NCBI GenBank assembly: GCA_026874595.1
Contig: CM049314.1
Coordinates: 33,242,229 to 33,306,228, forward strand
Direction of reading: 5' to 3'
Length of the DNA stretch: 64,000 nucleotides
From: Sipunculus nudus
Taxonomy: Eukaryota > Annelida > Sipuncula > Golfingiida > Sipunculidae
The position numbers were made by a program, and so were the translations under genes. Positions within the stretch are counted from its first letter, which is position 1, and every line of letters starts with the position of its first letter. Of the stretch, positions 1 through 11,084 are shown piece after piece. The notes beneath the pieces were generated by a model. It made no database searches, was not told the origin of the DNA, and was given only the letters and a program-made list of their open reading frames with translations.

Positions 1-90
1 CATTATTTCATTTGTTGAGGGCAGATGAGAGTAAATAAAGAGTAATTTCATCATACAGTTCTATTAATGTCTGTAACCGTTATACGTATA

Positions 91-557
91 GGCCGGTCCC
101 CCTAAACACCCAAAACACTGGTGTTTTGGGTATCTGTGACGAAACACCACGAAACGCCCATTTAAATTCAAATATGAACCCCAAACGTAACACCAATCGA
201 TAAATAATCATCTGATGAATATATCTCTGCAATTTTGTGTTATAAATTTATGAAATAAAGATAAAAACGAGTGTTTCGTGCCGTGGGCGGACACGGCAGC
301 CGTTTATGCAAGCTTTGATGCTGCCCCCTAGTGACGCAAGTCGCAAACAAGCAGAGCACTTCTCAGTTGTACAAAACACTATTTCTTTCTTTTATTTTAC
401 AGAATAGTGGCATAATTCTGCATTGACACATGCAACAGATGATAATTTATTAACCGATGAAAGTGGTTTGCTTCAAATTCGAATTAAAGAGGTATTTCGT
501 GGTGTTTCGTCACACGTACCCAAAATACCAGTGTTTTGGGTGTTTAGGCGGACCCTG
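91..557. repeat. MITE-like inverted-repeat element, TATA-flanked
   Basis: Two arms of roughly 90-130 bp face each other. The left arm reads CCTAAACACCCAAAACACTG from 101; the right arm (about 437-557) is its reverse complement, with the shared continuation GACGAAACACCACGAAA. The element is flanked by TATA at 87-90 and again at 558-561, which fits a target-site duplication. There is no coding capacity: the longest reading frame crosses the right arm and shows nothing recognisable. The superfamily cannot be named from the ends alone. Confidence 0.7.
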
Positions 558-813
558 TATAGACTGCATGTGACAGTGCTCGTGAACGCAGTTAAAGAGT
601 TCGGCTTAGGTTATTTCATGCTGCTTTTATTAAATTGTCGATGTAAATTGGTCAGTAGATGCCAAAGTGCTAGCCTGTCCTGTAGAGGGCTTGGTACTTT
701 TGTACTACTACAAGCCATTTGGCTTTACCAGTACCGGCCACTGTGCTACCCCATATATGGCCAATCATGGAGCTTCATGCCTGACTGAGGGCATAAGGAG
801 CAGGGCTACCCAC

Positions 814-1349
814 GGTCGGTCTTTTTACCGAGCGCTACTGAGCGTACCGAGCGCTAGCGCTACCTAGCGCTCGGTAGGACTTTTTACCGAGCGCTACCCT
901 GGATTCATACAAGGCATTGCTCTGACCCGCGTGGGGCTACCGAGAGCTCGGACTTTTTACTGAGCGCTACCCTGCCCTAACAGCGGGCAGTGTTTTTACA
1001 TACTCAGGTTACCGAGCGCTAGGGACTTTTTACCGAGCACTACCCCGGATTCACACCAGGCATTGCTCTGACCCGGCAGGGGCTACCGAGTACTCGGACC
1101 TTTTTACAGACTCGGAGCGCTATACCCTGTTCTAACAACGGGCAGTGTTCTTACATACTTTGGAATACCGAGCGTTAGGGACTTTTTGATGGAGTGCGAC
1201 CATCGCGCTAGCGACAACTATTTTTTAACCGCATTCAGCACAAAACACCTTTATTGAGTATAAAGCATGTTTCTTAGTTAATCCAGCATACAAAATAATT
1301 AACGATGTCTACACCCTGGATGAGATCGATGATTTCTCACCAAACCATA

Positions 1350-1385
<36 letters not shown>

Positions 1386-1544
1386 CCTATATATATATAT
1401 GTGTGTATATATATATATATTACGATAAACACATATAAATTCTACATATATGTTTAAATACATTTATTCATATATCGAGCAGTAGCCTATATAAATATAA
1501 TATATAATTTAAAATTATGCTATATATTTATATATATCAAAATA

Positions 1545-1609
<65 letters not shown>

Positions 1610-2059
1610 GAGAGAGAGAGAGAGCGAGCGAAAGAGACAGTGTAAAGAAAAAGAGAGCGCTATACCATAGCCTATATTTAAATTTTATCCGATATAGGCT
1701 GTAAAGGAGAAAGAGAAAGAATGAAAGAGAGAGAAAGAAAGAGAGACAGGCAGAGAGAGAGAAGAACCTGAATTAGAGGGAAAGGTACCAAAGACCTATT
1801 TTATATATAATATTAATCTGATATATATAGGAGAGAGAAAAAAAGAAAGAAAAAAGAGAGAGATAAAGAAAGAAAGGGAGAGAAATAGAAAGAGAGACAG
1901 TAAGAGAAACAGAGAGAGAAAGAGAGAAGAACCGGAATAAGAGGGAATGTAATAAAAAATACATATATATTCATTTAGGGTATATATGTTATATTATAAA
2001 AATTAATACAGGATTTACTGCTTGATATATAGATTACATATATAATTTTTTATAGCATG

Positions 2060-2137
<78 letters not shown>

Positions 2138-2547
2138 TGGGAAAGATAACACAAGATAACATGTTTATTCATGTTATATAAACAGAAACAATGTAAATAA
2201 TTAAATATGATATTTTGTGTTGAATTCGGTTAAAACTCGATAATTTATCATGTGCGCGATGGTAGCGCTCGGCAAAAAGTCCTTGGCGCTCGTTAGCCCC
2301 AAGATGCTTGAAGTATGTAAGAACACTTAATTCCCGTTGTAAGAGCAGGGTAACGCTCGGTAAAAAGTCCTAAGCGCTCGGTAGCCCCACGTGGGTCAGA
2401 CAATGACTTGTGTGACCCCAGGATAGCGCTCGGTAAAAAGTCCGAGCGCTCGGTAGCCCCACGCTGGTCAAAGCGACGCCTGGTGTGAATCCGGTAAAAA
2501 GTCTAGCGCTCGGTACGCTCGGTAGCGCTCGGTAAAAAGACAGACCC
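814..2547. repeat. Foldback element with long satellite-like inverted arms
   Basis: The left arm (about 814-1208) and right arm (about 2253-2547) are reverse complements. Each is built from repeats of the phrase GGACTTTTTACCGAGCGCTA with spacers such as CTGACCC(A/G)CGTGGGGCTACCGAG and GGGCAGTGTTCTTACATACT. The inner edges match too (GACCATCGCGC against GCGCGATGG). The roughly 1 kb between the arms is simple sequence: (TA)n and (GA)n. A 162-codon minus-strand frame over 2370-2858 is made of this repeat and is not a gene. Confidence 0.75.
1351..2132. repeat. (TA)n and (GA)n microsatellite core
   Basis: This is the loop region of the foldback element. (TA)n tracts lie at about 1351-1420, 1551-1608 and 2059-2084. 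They are followed by (GA)n at 1609-1624 and 2085-2132, with imperfect purine-rich sequence between 1690 and 1940. Confidence 0.9.
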
Positions 2548-2647
2548 GGGCTACCCATGCATGCAGAAGCGGAACCAGGGCAGGGGTCAAGGGGGTCTGG
2601 ACTGCCCCCCCCCCCCCACTTTTTTTTCAGCCGCCGCATCCTTTTTA

Positions 2648-5600
2648 GTTCACTCTGTGAACTTATGCCATGGTGCAGCGTCCGCCGTCCACTGTCAACT
2701 GTCCCCCGTCTGTTACTAAATATCTCAACAGCCAAAGCAGCAACCTTCATGAAAGCAGAATTACTGATCATGGGATGGACATGCAAAAATAAGCTTTTGG
2801 TGGCGCCACCTATGTTGACCTTTCTGCGGGATGAAATGGTCTTTTCCTCTTTTTCCAAGATAAGTCATAAAGTTTTAATATTTTGTCCTTCATATCATAG
2901 TCAACAGTCCCTTAGAGGAAGGGGAATAATTTGAATATAAATTCAGTCAAGTCATTTTCAAGATGGCATATCTACGGAACTTCAAATTGTGTCAATTGCA
3001 AAATTTGACAACTTGATGTGTTTCCATACATGATTTGTTGTCTGTTACCAAATATCTTGGGAACTGCTGCAGCCTTCAGTTTCAAATTACACAGGAATAT
3101 TGATCATGTGACTGCCAATTGATTTTGACCTCCAGGTGGCGCCACCTGTGTTGACCTACTTTCTGCAGGACGAAATGGTCTTTTCCACTTCTTCCAAGAT
3201 AAGTCACAAAGTATTAATATTTTGGCCTTCATATCATAGTCAACAGTTCCTTAGAGGAAGGGGAATAATTTTAGTATAAATTCAGTCAAGTCATTTTCAA
3301 GATGGTGTCTCTACAAAACTTCAAATCATGTCGATCGCAAAATTTGACAACTTGATGTGTTTCTATACATGACATATTGTCTGTTACCAAATATCTTAGG
3401 AACTGCTGCAGCCTTCAGTTTCAAATTTCACAGGAATATTGATCATGTGACTGCTTATTGATTTTGACCTGCACGTGGCGCCATTTGTGTTGACCTACTT
3501 TCTACAGGCTGTAATGGTCTTTTCTGCTTTTTTCCAAGATATGTCATTAAGTATTTATTTGTTATAATCCACCAAAACAGAGTCTCCTCTGAGACCCTTG
3601 GACTAATCTTTCCGAAACCCGGCATACTTGTTCCCTCACCTACCGTATTTATGCGTGTATAAGACGACCCCGTGTATAAGACGACTCCAATGTTGTGCCT
3701 CAAATTTTGGTTCAAATTATTTTTCAGCATCTTAAGTTGGAGCTGCCAGCTACTGAAGATCACTTTGTTAGCATAATGATCACTTTAACACTGATGATTG
3801 AAATTTTTTATTCTTAAAATGGTCAGTGGTAATTTTTTTTTTTTTTATGATGCTACAAGTGAAAACAGGAAAGTAATATAGAAAGGTATGGAGCAGACCA
3901 AAACGGAATTAATTAAACATATAAAAGAATGAGTATTATGCAACAATTCAAATTAATATCATAAGAGACATCAAAGGGTCAATTTTAGGGCCCAAATTTG
4001 GGTAATAAAATTGTTATCCAGGAAATGGCACCCACTAAGAATTAACATGTCAAGAGAATGTGCATTACAGGGCATTGACACCTTCCTCTTTAAAAATGAT
4101 AAATTAATTTTTTTAAAATGTCAGTCTTCTGCATAATTTGAGGGAGATCACCCCAAACACCCACTGCATTTCAGCGTCCACGTTTATAAGTGGCTTAAGG
4201 TAGACAAGTGACAGCGCACGAAACCAAGGCTTCCATGATGCTCTACTTAACTAAGCTTCCTCATTTATTATTCTGTGTTAATCTTTAACTATCGAAAATT
4301 ACATTTTCCTGGCCTGTCCACAACCATGTCACAGTCACCTAATTTTCCCACAAAATGTATCACGTTTGCTTAAACGACGTCGGTCAGGTTCGAATTTATT
4401 CCGTTGTACCAGTGAGGAAGGAAAAAGTAATAAGGTAATGACCCAGTAGGACTTTCGTGAACTACGTTATTTTACGACATTTAACTGTGTGCAAGTTCAA
4501 TGCTACATTGTAGAAACTAGGGTTTCCATTCGGGTACTATTTAAAAGATCATTTCCTAAGAGGATATACGCACCAAATCCGGGGTTTTGTTATAAAATTG
4601 TGAGGAAATTCATCATATTTATATCCCGCGGAAACTCGGTCCCTTTCTTGAACTCAGTTGACCCGTTATAATACATTCATTTCTTGGCGTAGTCCAATAA
4701 TACAAGCTTGACAAACATCGAATTTCGCGTCACCTGAGGAAAGGCCGCTTCTTATTTATAATTATAACGCGCTACTGGTTGTCTTGTAATCGAAGTGCCA
4801 TGTGCGAGTCTCCGTGTATGTCAGTGTGCATGCCAGCTGACAGCGTCCACATTCACTGGACTCGTGAACATTTTACCCGGTAAATACGGCACCATATGAA
4901 AAAATCATCCTTGTATTAATATGCATATTACGTGCTACTGGATCGCATTAGCAAGTTCCAAGCATCCCTTGCGCGAGCGCTGTACTCTCGGATCTTGAGT
5001 ACATGGGTAAGCCCTGCAAGCTGATAGCGGCATCGACAATGATATCACTGCGTACCTGTTTAAAGTGAGTTGCCAAGAAATTTTTGACAAAATATACTTT
5101 AAAACTTATATATTTTCAGGATTGGGAATTCCGTTTCGGTATGTCAGTTCCGCGATTCTGTCCGCTATCGCGGGAAATCACTGTCTCTACTGTCATAAGG
5201 GCTTTCATATATTGATTCCATTAAAATTCCTGTGTCAATGCGGCAAGGGCAAACCTTTTCTTATCAATTATTTAACTATGTGCGCATGTAAATCTGATGT
5301 ATGAACGATAAATTTAAATAAAAACAAAGCACTGTAATGTTCTTTATTGAGTGTGCATTACCACCATACGGACATGATCACCGATATTGACGCCATCCGG
5401 TTCGACCGACGTAATAATGCTGATTGCTGTAAATTATCCTCGGCGGCCCTGAGGACACCGAAAAACTTGTACCCTTGTATAAGACGGCCCCCCTTCTTTG
5501 CCAAATATTTTTAGGATAAAATTTGTCGTCCTGTACACATAAATACGGTATGTAGTTGTAGGTAACAATGATGGGTGACCTTTCTGTGCAGTACAAACCT

Positions 5601-5998
5601 GGGTGTCTTTTAGATAACAGGCCAAATCTTTGGAGTGATTTATTCTATTGAGCTGAAATTGTGCATATCCATAATCTTGGACTCCTCCATCTTATACTCA
5701 AGACTGGTGGTGCCATCTGCAATCGTTACAATCTGGCGTCCATCGGTACATTTGCTGTGTGAAATTGCTCATATCTCAGAAGTGGTTGAAGGTATTGGTC
5801 TGAAATTTGGCATGTCTATCCATCTTGGAAAGTTTTCTCATAAACCAGACAGATGGCGCCACCAACCTTGTTCAATAGGACAGTGTCTACTTGGAAATGA
5901 ATGAATGGTATTTTCACATTCACCATTTGTTTTTATCACCTGCCATCAGGCACAGTAATTCACAGAGTGAACATAAGACCCCTGGGTCTCTTGTTTTA
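2648..5998 (+). mobile_element. Hairpin-ended noncoding element, family A
   Basis: This element is inserted inside the MITE at 2574-6122, which fixes its ends. It begins with the hairpin GTTCACTCTGTGAAC (2648-2662). It ends with the inverted counterpart TTCACAGAGTGAA (5959-5971), then the palindrome AGACCCCTGGGTCT, then CTTG. TTTTA stands at both junctions (2643-2647 and 5994-5998) and may be a target duplication. The body holds two copies of a 339-bp tandem unit (from about 2944 and 3283), each with TTTTGACC and the GGTGGCGCCACC palindrome. No protein is encoded. It could be a non-autonomous Helitron-like (HINE-type) or pearl-type element; that is inference. Confidence 0.6.
3643..5548. repeat. 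Inverted-repeat element nested in family A
   Basis: The ends CCGTATTTATGCGTGTATAAG (from 3643) and TACACATAAATACGG (to 5548) are inverted. TA stands outside each end (3641-3642, 5549-5550). The subterminal phrase GTATAAGACG occurs at both ends and is repeated on the left (3655-3688). The 1.9 kb interior has several CpG-bearing stretches but no frame above about 80 codons, so it is a non-autonomous or decayed DNA transposon. Confidence 0.55.
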
Positions 5999-6339
5999 AG
6001 AGTTCCAGACCAATTTTTTCAGCCTAGACCACTCCTTTTCCGGACCATGGAACCTTTTTTTAAGGTTTTGTCATTAGTCCTGGGTTGGACCCCTCCTTTT
6101 TCTGGATCCTGGATCCGCCCTGCTACCAGGGCAATTAGTGTGTCTGGATGACTGGTGCCAGACCTCAAATGTTGTGTACACAATGGTCAACTCAATAATA
6201 CATTATATGCTTTGAACCTTCTATATTGTGTGAACAAATCACTATATCATACACTAATTAATGTTACATATAAACATATGATATAGTTAGATATGGTGTA
6301 CTTTGATATAGATAGATATGGTGTACTGTTATCAACAAC

Positions 6340-6672
6340 AGCTGTTCTCTCTCTCCCTCTCTATTTCTCTCTCTCATTTTCTTTCCTGTTCTCTCTACCC
6401 TCCCCTGTCCTCTTTTTCTACTCTTTCTCTTTCTCAACCCCTCTCTCTTTCTCTTCCTCACCCCTTCTGTAACTGTATATTTATATATCTTTCTCTCTGT
6501 ATCTCCCTCCCTTTCTCCCCCCCCCCTCTGTATCACTCTCTCTTTCTCTCTCTTTCCCATTCCGTCCCCCTCTCTCTTTTGCTTTCTCATTCTGTTTGTA
6601 TATATCTCTCTTTTTTTTCTCCCTTCCTCCTTCCCTCCCCTTTTTCTCTCTTTCTCTCTCTCTCCTATATCT
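6340..6672. repeat. CT-rich low-complexity tract
   Basis: This is near-continuous C/T, with CTCTCTCTTT and C-runs. The open frames across it (Ser/Leu/Phe-rich on plus, Arg/Glu/Lys-rich on minus) follow from base composition. Confidence 0.9.
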
Positions 6673-6702
6673 TATTTTTCTCTTTTTTGTTTCTTAGTCT
6701 TC

Positions 6703-6753
6703 CTGCGTTGGACCCCCTTTTTTCCTTAATCCTGGATATGCCCCTGAAAACCG
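6703..6753 (+). repeat. 3' fragment of the GCGGATCC-type MITE
   Basis: GCGTTGGACCCCCTTTTTTC followed by AATCCTGGATATGCCCCTG matches the 3' end of the element at 36283-36499. The rest is missing. Confidence 0.55.
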
Positions 6754-6852
6754 GCACTTAGGCTACGAGGGAGGAACCAGAGCCGGAGAGACCATGTACA
6801 AAGGCAAGTGGGCCTATTGTTATTTTTATTGAAGTGAAATGCACTGAGTTGG

Positions 6853-7493
6853 TAAGCTTGTTTCAAAAGGCTTTACACAAGTTCCAGGCGTCACTCATTG
6901 AGGACATAAAAAACCTTAAAAATACATGCAAGGTGCAGGCAGAAAGTACTCAGAACTCACAGAGAAGACAGGTGAAATTACACATAGTATAGCGTACTCA
7001 CAAGCAGAGATCGAGACACTGAAAGGAAAACTGGAAAGAGCGGAGTAAAAAAACAAGGTACTCCAGGAAGAGATAGACACACTAAAGTCAGAGAAACGTG
7101 AGACAAACAAAAAACTCGATAAGATGAAAACAAAACTTGTGGACATTGTCATGAATATAACTTAAGGCTGTCAGGAATAACAAACAGGGAGAAATATGTG
7201 AAGATATTGTCGCCAAGGTCATACAGGAACAGAAGTTAATGAGTGACAAAACAACTGAGGACATTATGAAAACAATAGAACTGGCGCAAAGAACAGGTGC
7301 AAGAAAGTCAGGGGTCAATAGACACATCATTGTGCGCTTCATGAAAAGAACCACCAGAAACGGTGTGCTAAGATCTCAAAAGGAGAACCACACAGAGGGA
7401 CCGCGTAGAAAAGTCTTCTTCTTACAAAAGAAGGCTACCTTCTCCAAAAGAAAACTATTCCCCAGATGGGTTCAGCCTTTAAGGACAGTTTGA
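6853..7493 (+). pseudogene. Decayed retroelement ORF1-like coding sequence
   Basis: In three frames broken by stops there are Lys/Glu-rich coiled-coil-like stretches: LFQKALHKFQASLIEDIKNL near 6860-6920, then AEIETLKGKLERAE and QEEIDTLKSEKRETNKKLDK up to about 7130. After a frame change comes CEDIVAKVIQEQ, then IELAQRTGARKSGVNRHIIV and RFMKRTTRNGVLRSQ (7200-7380). That pattern, a coiled coil then E-R/Q-A-H/Q-R-x-G and an IIVRF strand, is typical of L1-type non-LTR retrotransposon ORF1 proteins. At least two in-frame stops and a shift make it non-functional. No reverse transcriptase is seen downstream. The family call is moderate because it rests on short motifs. Confidence 0.5.
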
Positions 7494-7940
7494 AAGCCAT
7501 TTTGGCGTGAACGACTTATAATAGACTGAAAGCAAGTTTATTCAGGACACAAGGTCTCAAGCCAGTCAACCAGAATAATCTCACTCCATCAACGTCATGG
7601 ACTTGTTATTCCACCAGTACCCACTGAGTTGACAGGGGGCAAATTTTTCCGAGGACTTCCGAGTGTTTGTGACTTTGTGTTCCGAGGGAATCCCCTTCAG
7701 TGGTGATGGACATGAGAGACTTAGAGTAAGAAAGACAACATACTGTGTTATCGCTCACGCTTGAGACAACATTTGATGCTTTTTTAACTTTGGATCTTTG
7801 CTTATGCCGCAGTGATGATAAGTATTTATGTCAAGCTCTTTGTGAATAACATAGCAATTGTTTAATCTGGTCTTAACCACCCTGTTACTAATTAGAACAT
7901 TGCTTCATTTATGTAAATTGTTTATAAATGGAGACTACCG
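7494..7940. other. Unassigned intergenic stretch
   Basis: I see no gene, repeat end or RNA here. It may be further remains of the retroelement upstream. Confidence 0.4.
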
Positions 7941-9030
7941 CTTCAATACAGGTCATGGTGACCTATATTTTGTGACCTACTGGCTGAAAACATGGTTTTG
8001 AGAACCCAGACAAGGCACAGTTTGCATCCATTAGGCCAAGAAACCTCTAACCTGACGTTTTGGGAGATCCTAGGCAAACGTCTTTGGAAACCTGAAACTA
8101 GGTCACTGTGACCTGTATTCTGTAACCTATAGGAAAATGATGTCATATGAGCACCCTGGATGTCAGATGGGGAAAAGTCTGTCTGTGAGGCCAGGAATTT
8201 TCTAACACAATATCATGGAAGTTTCTGGGCAAATCTCCTTGGAAACCTGAAATTAGGTCATGGTGACCTTCTGGCCAAAAACAAGGATTTTTAGCGTCTG
8301 ACAGGGCTCAAATTGAATCGATAAGGCTTAAAATCCTCCAACATGACATTTAAGGATGGTCCCAGGCAAATGTCCTTGGAAAACTGAATCAAGGTCACTT
8401 GGACTGATATTCTGCGACCTATAGGGAAAAGATGTCATATGAGCACCCTGAAAGTCAGAGGGGGACAAATCATAAACACATTGTATCTGTTAGGCCTAGA
8501 ATCTTTTAATGTAACATTCAGTCCTTGGCCAGTGTCCTTATAAAACTGAAATTAGGTCACCATGACCTATAGTTTGCAACCTGTCAGAAAAGATGTCATA
8601 TAAGCACCCAGATTGTCAGACAGGGCACAAATTGTATCCATTAGGCCTAGAATCTTTAACATGAAATTCAGGGAGGTCCTAGTCAAGGGACCTTGGAAAC
8701 CTGAACTTAGGTGATGGTGACATATATTGTGTGACCCATAAGCTGAAAAATGGTTTTGCGCACCCAGGCAGACAAGGCACGAATTGTATCCATTAGCCCT
8801 AGACTCTTTTTAACATGACATTCAGTGAAATCCTTGGCGATTCTCCTTTGGAACCTGAAATAGGATCATGGTGACCTATATTCTCCTAGCTATGGACCAG
8901 AAACATGATTTGAGCACCCAGACAGAGAGGGTACAAATTGTATCCATTTACCTTGGAACCCTCTGTTGTGAAATCCAGGGGGGTCCTGGGCAGGTCTCCT
9001 TTGAATCCTGAAATTTTTATTTTCTGTTCA
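7941..9030 (+). repeat. Family B tandem array with ERE-like palindromes
   Basis: Seven diverged units of about 150 bp follow each other. Each unit carries phrases such as 'ccattaggcctagaatct', 'gaaacctgaaattaggtca' and 'tgacctatattctg'. The units are anchored by the AGGTCAnnnTGACCT palindrome or its decayed form at 7950, 8100, 8255, about 8394, 8554, about 8709 and about 8868. The repeats match those at 12.7-15.4 kb. A 3' end is not visible, and the next element begins at 9031. Confidence 0.75.
7950..8568. promoter_or_regulatory. Cluster of four perfect ERE-type palindromes
   Basis: AGGTCATGGTGACCT at 7950-7964, AGGTCACTGTGACCT at 8100-8114, AGGTCATGGTGACCT at 8255-8269 and AGGTCACCATGACCT at 8554-8568 are each the 15-bp inverted repeat with 3-bp spacer bound by estrogen-receptor-class nuclear receptors. 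They sit once per repeat unit. The sequence match is direct; binding or function is not shown. Confidence 0.5.
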
Positions 9031-10420
9031 TTTTTAGCTCAGCTGACTATAAGTCATCTGAGCTATAGTCGTGGTCCATTGTCTGTCTGTCCGTCCGTCC
9101 ATAGATGTGGCACATTTTGAAACCGTAAGACCTAGGAATCCAAAATTCTGCATAATGTTAGATGTCCCCAAGATCTCCTACCAAGCCTAAAACTGGGTCT
9201 TTGCGACTTCGTTCCTTTTAGAAATTAAGGAAAAACCTCAATTTTTTATTGAAAACCTATTTTTACACTTCAGGACTGCCTAATATCAAAACCACTCATC
9301 TGTTTTTCCTCATATTTACCATAATTATTCCTCTATATAGTTCCTATGTACATGCCAGAAATTATGTCTGTATTATGTGAATTTAAAAAGTTATGGGCCT
9401 AAACATAATGCATTGTGTAAAAAATCAGGAAAGATATTTGATCACTTAACACAAAATATGTTAAAGCTAAAACTTTTTTTTCCAGTAATATAACTTTAAT
9501 TAATCAAAATTAAATTGTATGCCCAAAATTAGATCAAAATCTTTTAAATTTTTTAAAATATTAACAAAAATAAAAAATTGATACCTTAAATTTTGCCCAA
9601 CTTTGACCATGGCACGTTTTTTTCCTGTAAGTACTGTGGATTTAATTTTCACAGCATGTTTTTTTTTTATTATTTTGTCTGTAAACACCAAAAATTTGAA
9701 ACCATTTGATCAAAAACTGTAGATTTTATCCAAGTTTTCAAGCACCATGTAACATATTGTTTACATCAAGCTAGTGTCATGCAGTTTGCAAGTGCTCAGC
9801 TCCCCAGCTTCAGCTCTCAGTTCCTAAAATTTGGCATGCAATTAGATGTCTCAAAAATCCCCTACCATGCCAAGAATTTGGTCACTAGGACTTAATACCT
9901 TCGAGATATTAATGAAAAACTTCATTTTTCCATTAAAAACACATTGTTACACTTCAAGACTGCCTAGATCAAAACCACTGATCTGACTTTATTCATATAT
10001 AATATACATATTTTTCTATACATTCTCTATGCACATGCCAGAAATGATGTTAGTATTGCGTAATTGTTTTAAGTTATGTGCCCAAACATAATGCACTTTG
10101 TAAAAAATCAAGAAATATATTTACTCCCTTAACAAGAGGATTGCTGAAGCTAGAGATTTTTTGTCAGGGATGTAACATTATTTAATCAAGATTCAATTGA
10201 ATACCCAAAATTAGTTCTGAATTTTTCAAATTTTATAAGTTATTAGTATAATAAATATAAAATTAGTACCTTAAATTTTGCCAAACTTTGACCATGGAAT
10301 GTTTGTTTCCTGTGAGCACTGTTGATATAATTTTCATATCATGCACACATAAAGCTTTTATTAATGTTTTTATGAGACCTAGTCAGACCTTAGCTCTCTG
10401 TAGCACCTCTTGAGTCACCT
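9031..10420 (+). repeat. Family B2 element, 5' end present, 3' end unclear
   Basis: The copy opens with TTTTTAGCTCAGCTGAC and CTGAGCT, which can pair as a hairpin, then TCTGTCTGTCCGTCCGTCC. The body matches 15.66-16.4 kb and 33.7-34.4 kb (for example GGACTGCCTAATATCAAAAC and AAATTTTGCC..ACTTTGACCATGG). The body unit is tandemly duplicated, restarting near 9830 (TTCCTAAAATTTGGCATGC). The right boundary fades after about 10420. Confidence 0.65.
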
Positions 10421-11082
10421 GTATGTTGACCTTGTTGAACTTTCAGCAAATTATGCATGCTTGAGGCCAGGCATAAACTGGGGCTCCAGGCAGCTTATTA
10501 TATAATGGCCAGCCACAGTTGATCCAGGTGTCCAACCCAACTCATCTAGTAGTTTTAACCAACACCATAACAATAAACAATACATTAATAAATTTTTATT
10601 GGTTTTTTATAATAAATTAAAGAAAAATAGAAAAGGAATTTGTTAGTTGATAATAACAGGAAATTAACTTGCAGTTACCGATGATATAAGAATCTTGTAT
10701 CGATGGATAGAATGTCACGTATTCCAAATTAACACCATGCAGTCACCTATGGTATTTTTCAGTTCAATTTTAATGATAAAAAAGTAAATCATATTATTCA
10801 TTACTAATCATTAGGGATCATATGAAGGAAATTAATGATAGACAATGATGCAGTTGATAATATTATTATCTAGATTCCTACTGTGTCTATTGTTAGTACA
10901 TTGATGTGAAATTAGTCCAAAATGAATATATTACATTTTTTTTTAATATAAATAAACGCCATAAAACCAGGAACTTAAGATCATTATTAAAATGTGTGAA
11001 TTTTGTATATTCTGGATTCTCAACATCATTGTTTGGTGAAAACTGAATAAATACCAGACATGGTGCGAATACTTTGCAATTG
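10421..11082. other. AT-rich intergenic stretch
   Basis: The first part (to about 10560) may be the diverged tail of the B2 copy, sharing CCAGGCAGCTT with 34465. The rest shows no gene or clear repeat. Confidence 0.4.
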
Positions 11083-11084
11083 TA

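Larger units (their letters stand above)
2574..6122 (+). repeat. GCGGATCC-type MITE split by a 3.35 kb insertion
   Basis: The 5' part (2574-2647) starts CAGAAGCGGAACCAGG and runs through a C-tract to CATCCTTTTTA. The 3' part (5999-6122) resumes with AGAGTTCCAGACC, contains AGTCCTGGGTTGGACCCC and ends CTGGATCCGCCCTG. The uninterrupted relative at 36283-36499 has these two halves joined (AACCTTTTTTA then AGGGGTTTTAGAC), so the DNA between them is a later insertion. Confidence 0.7.

Noticed and set aside
423-788. 121-codon open frame on the plus strand
   Set aside because: It overlaps the right arm of the inverted-repeat element and shows no domain or codon pattern suggesting a gene.
2370-2858. 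162-codon minus-strand open frame
   Set aside because: Half of it is the translated GCGCTCGGTAAAAAGTCC repeat; the other half is family A and MITE sequence.
6318-6761. 147-codon Ser/Leu-rich frame
   Set aside because: Translation of a CT-rich low-complexity tract.
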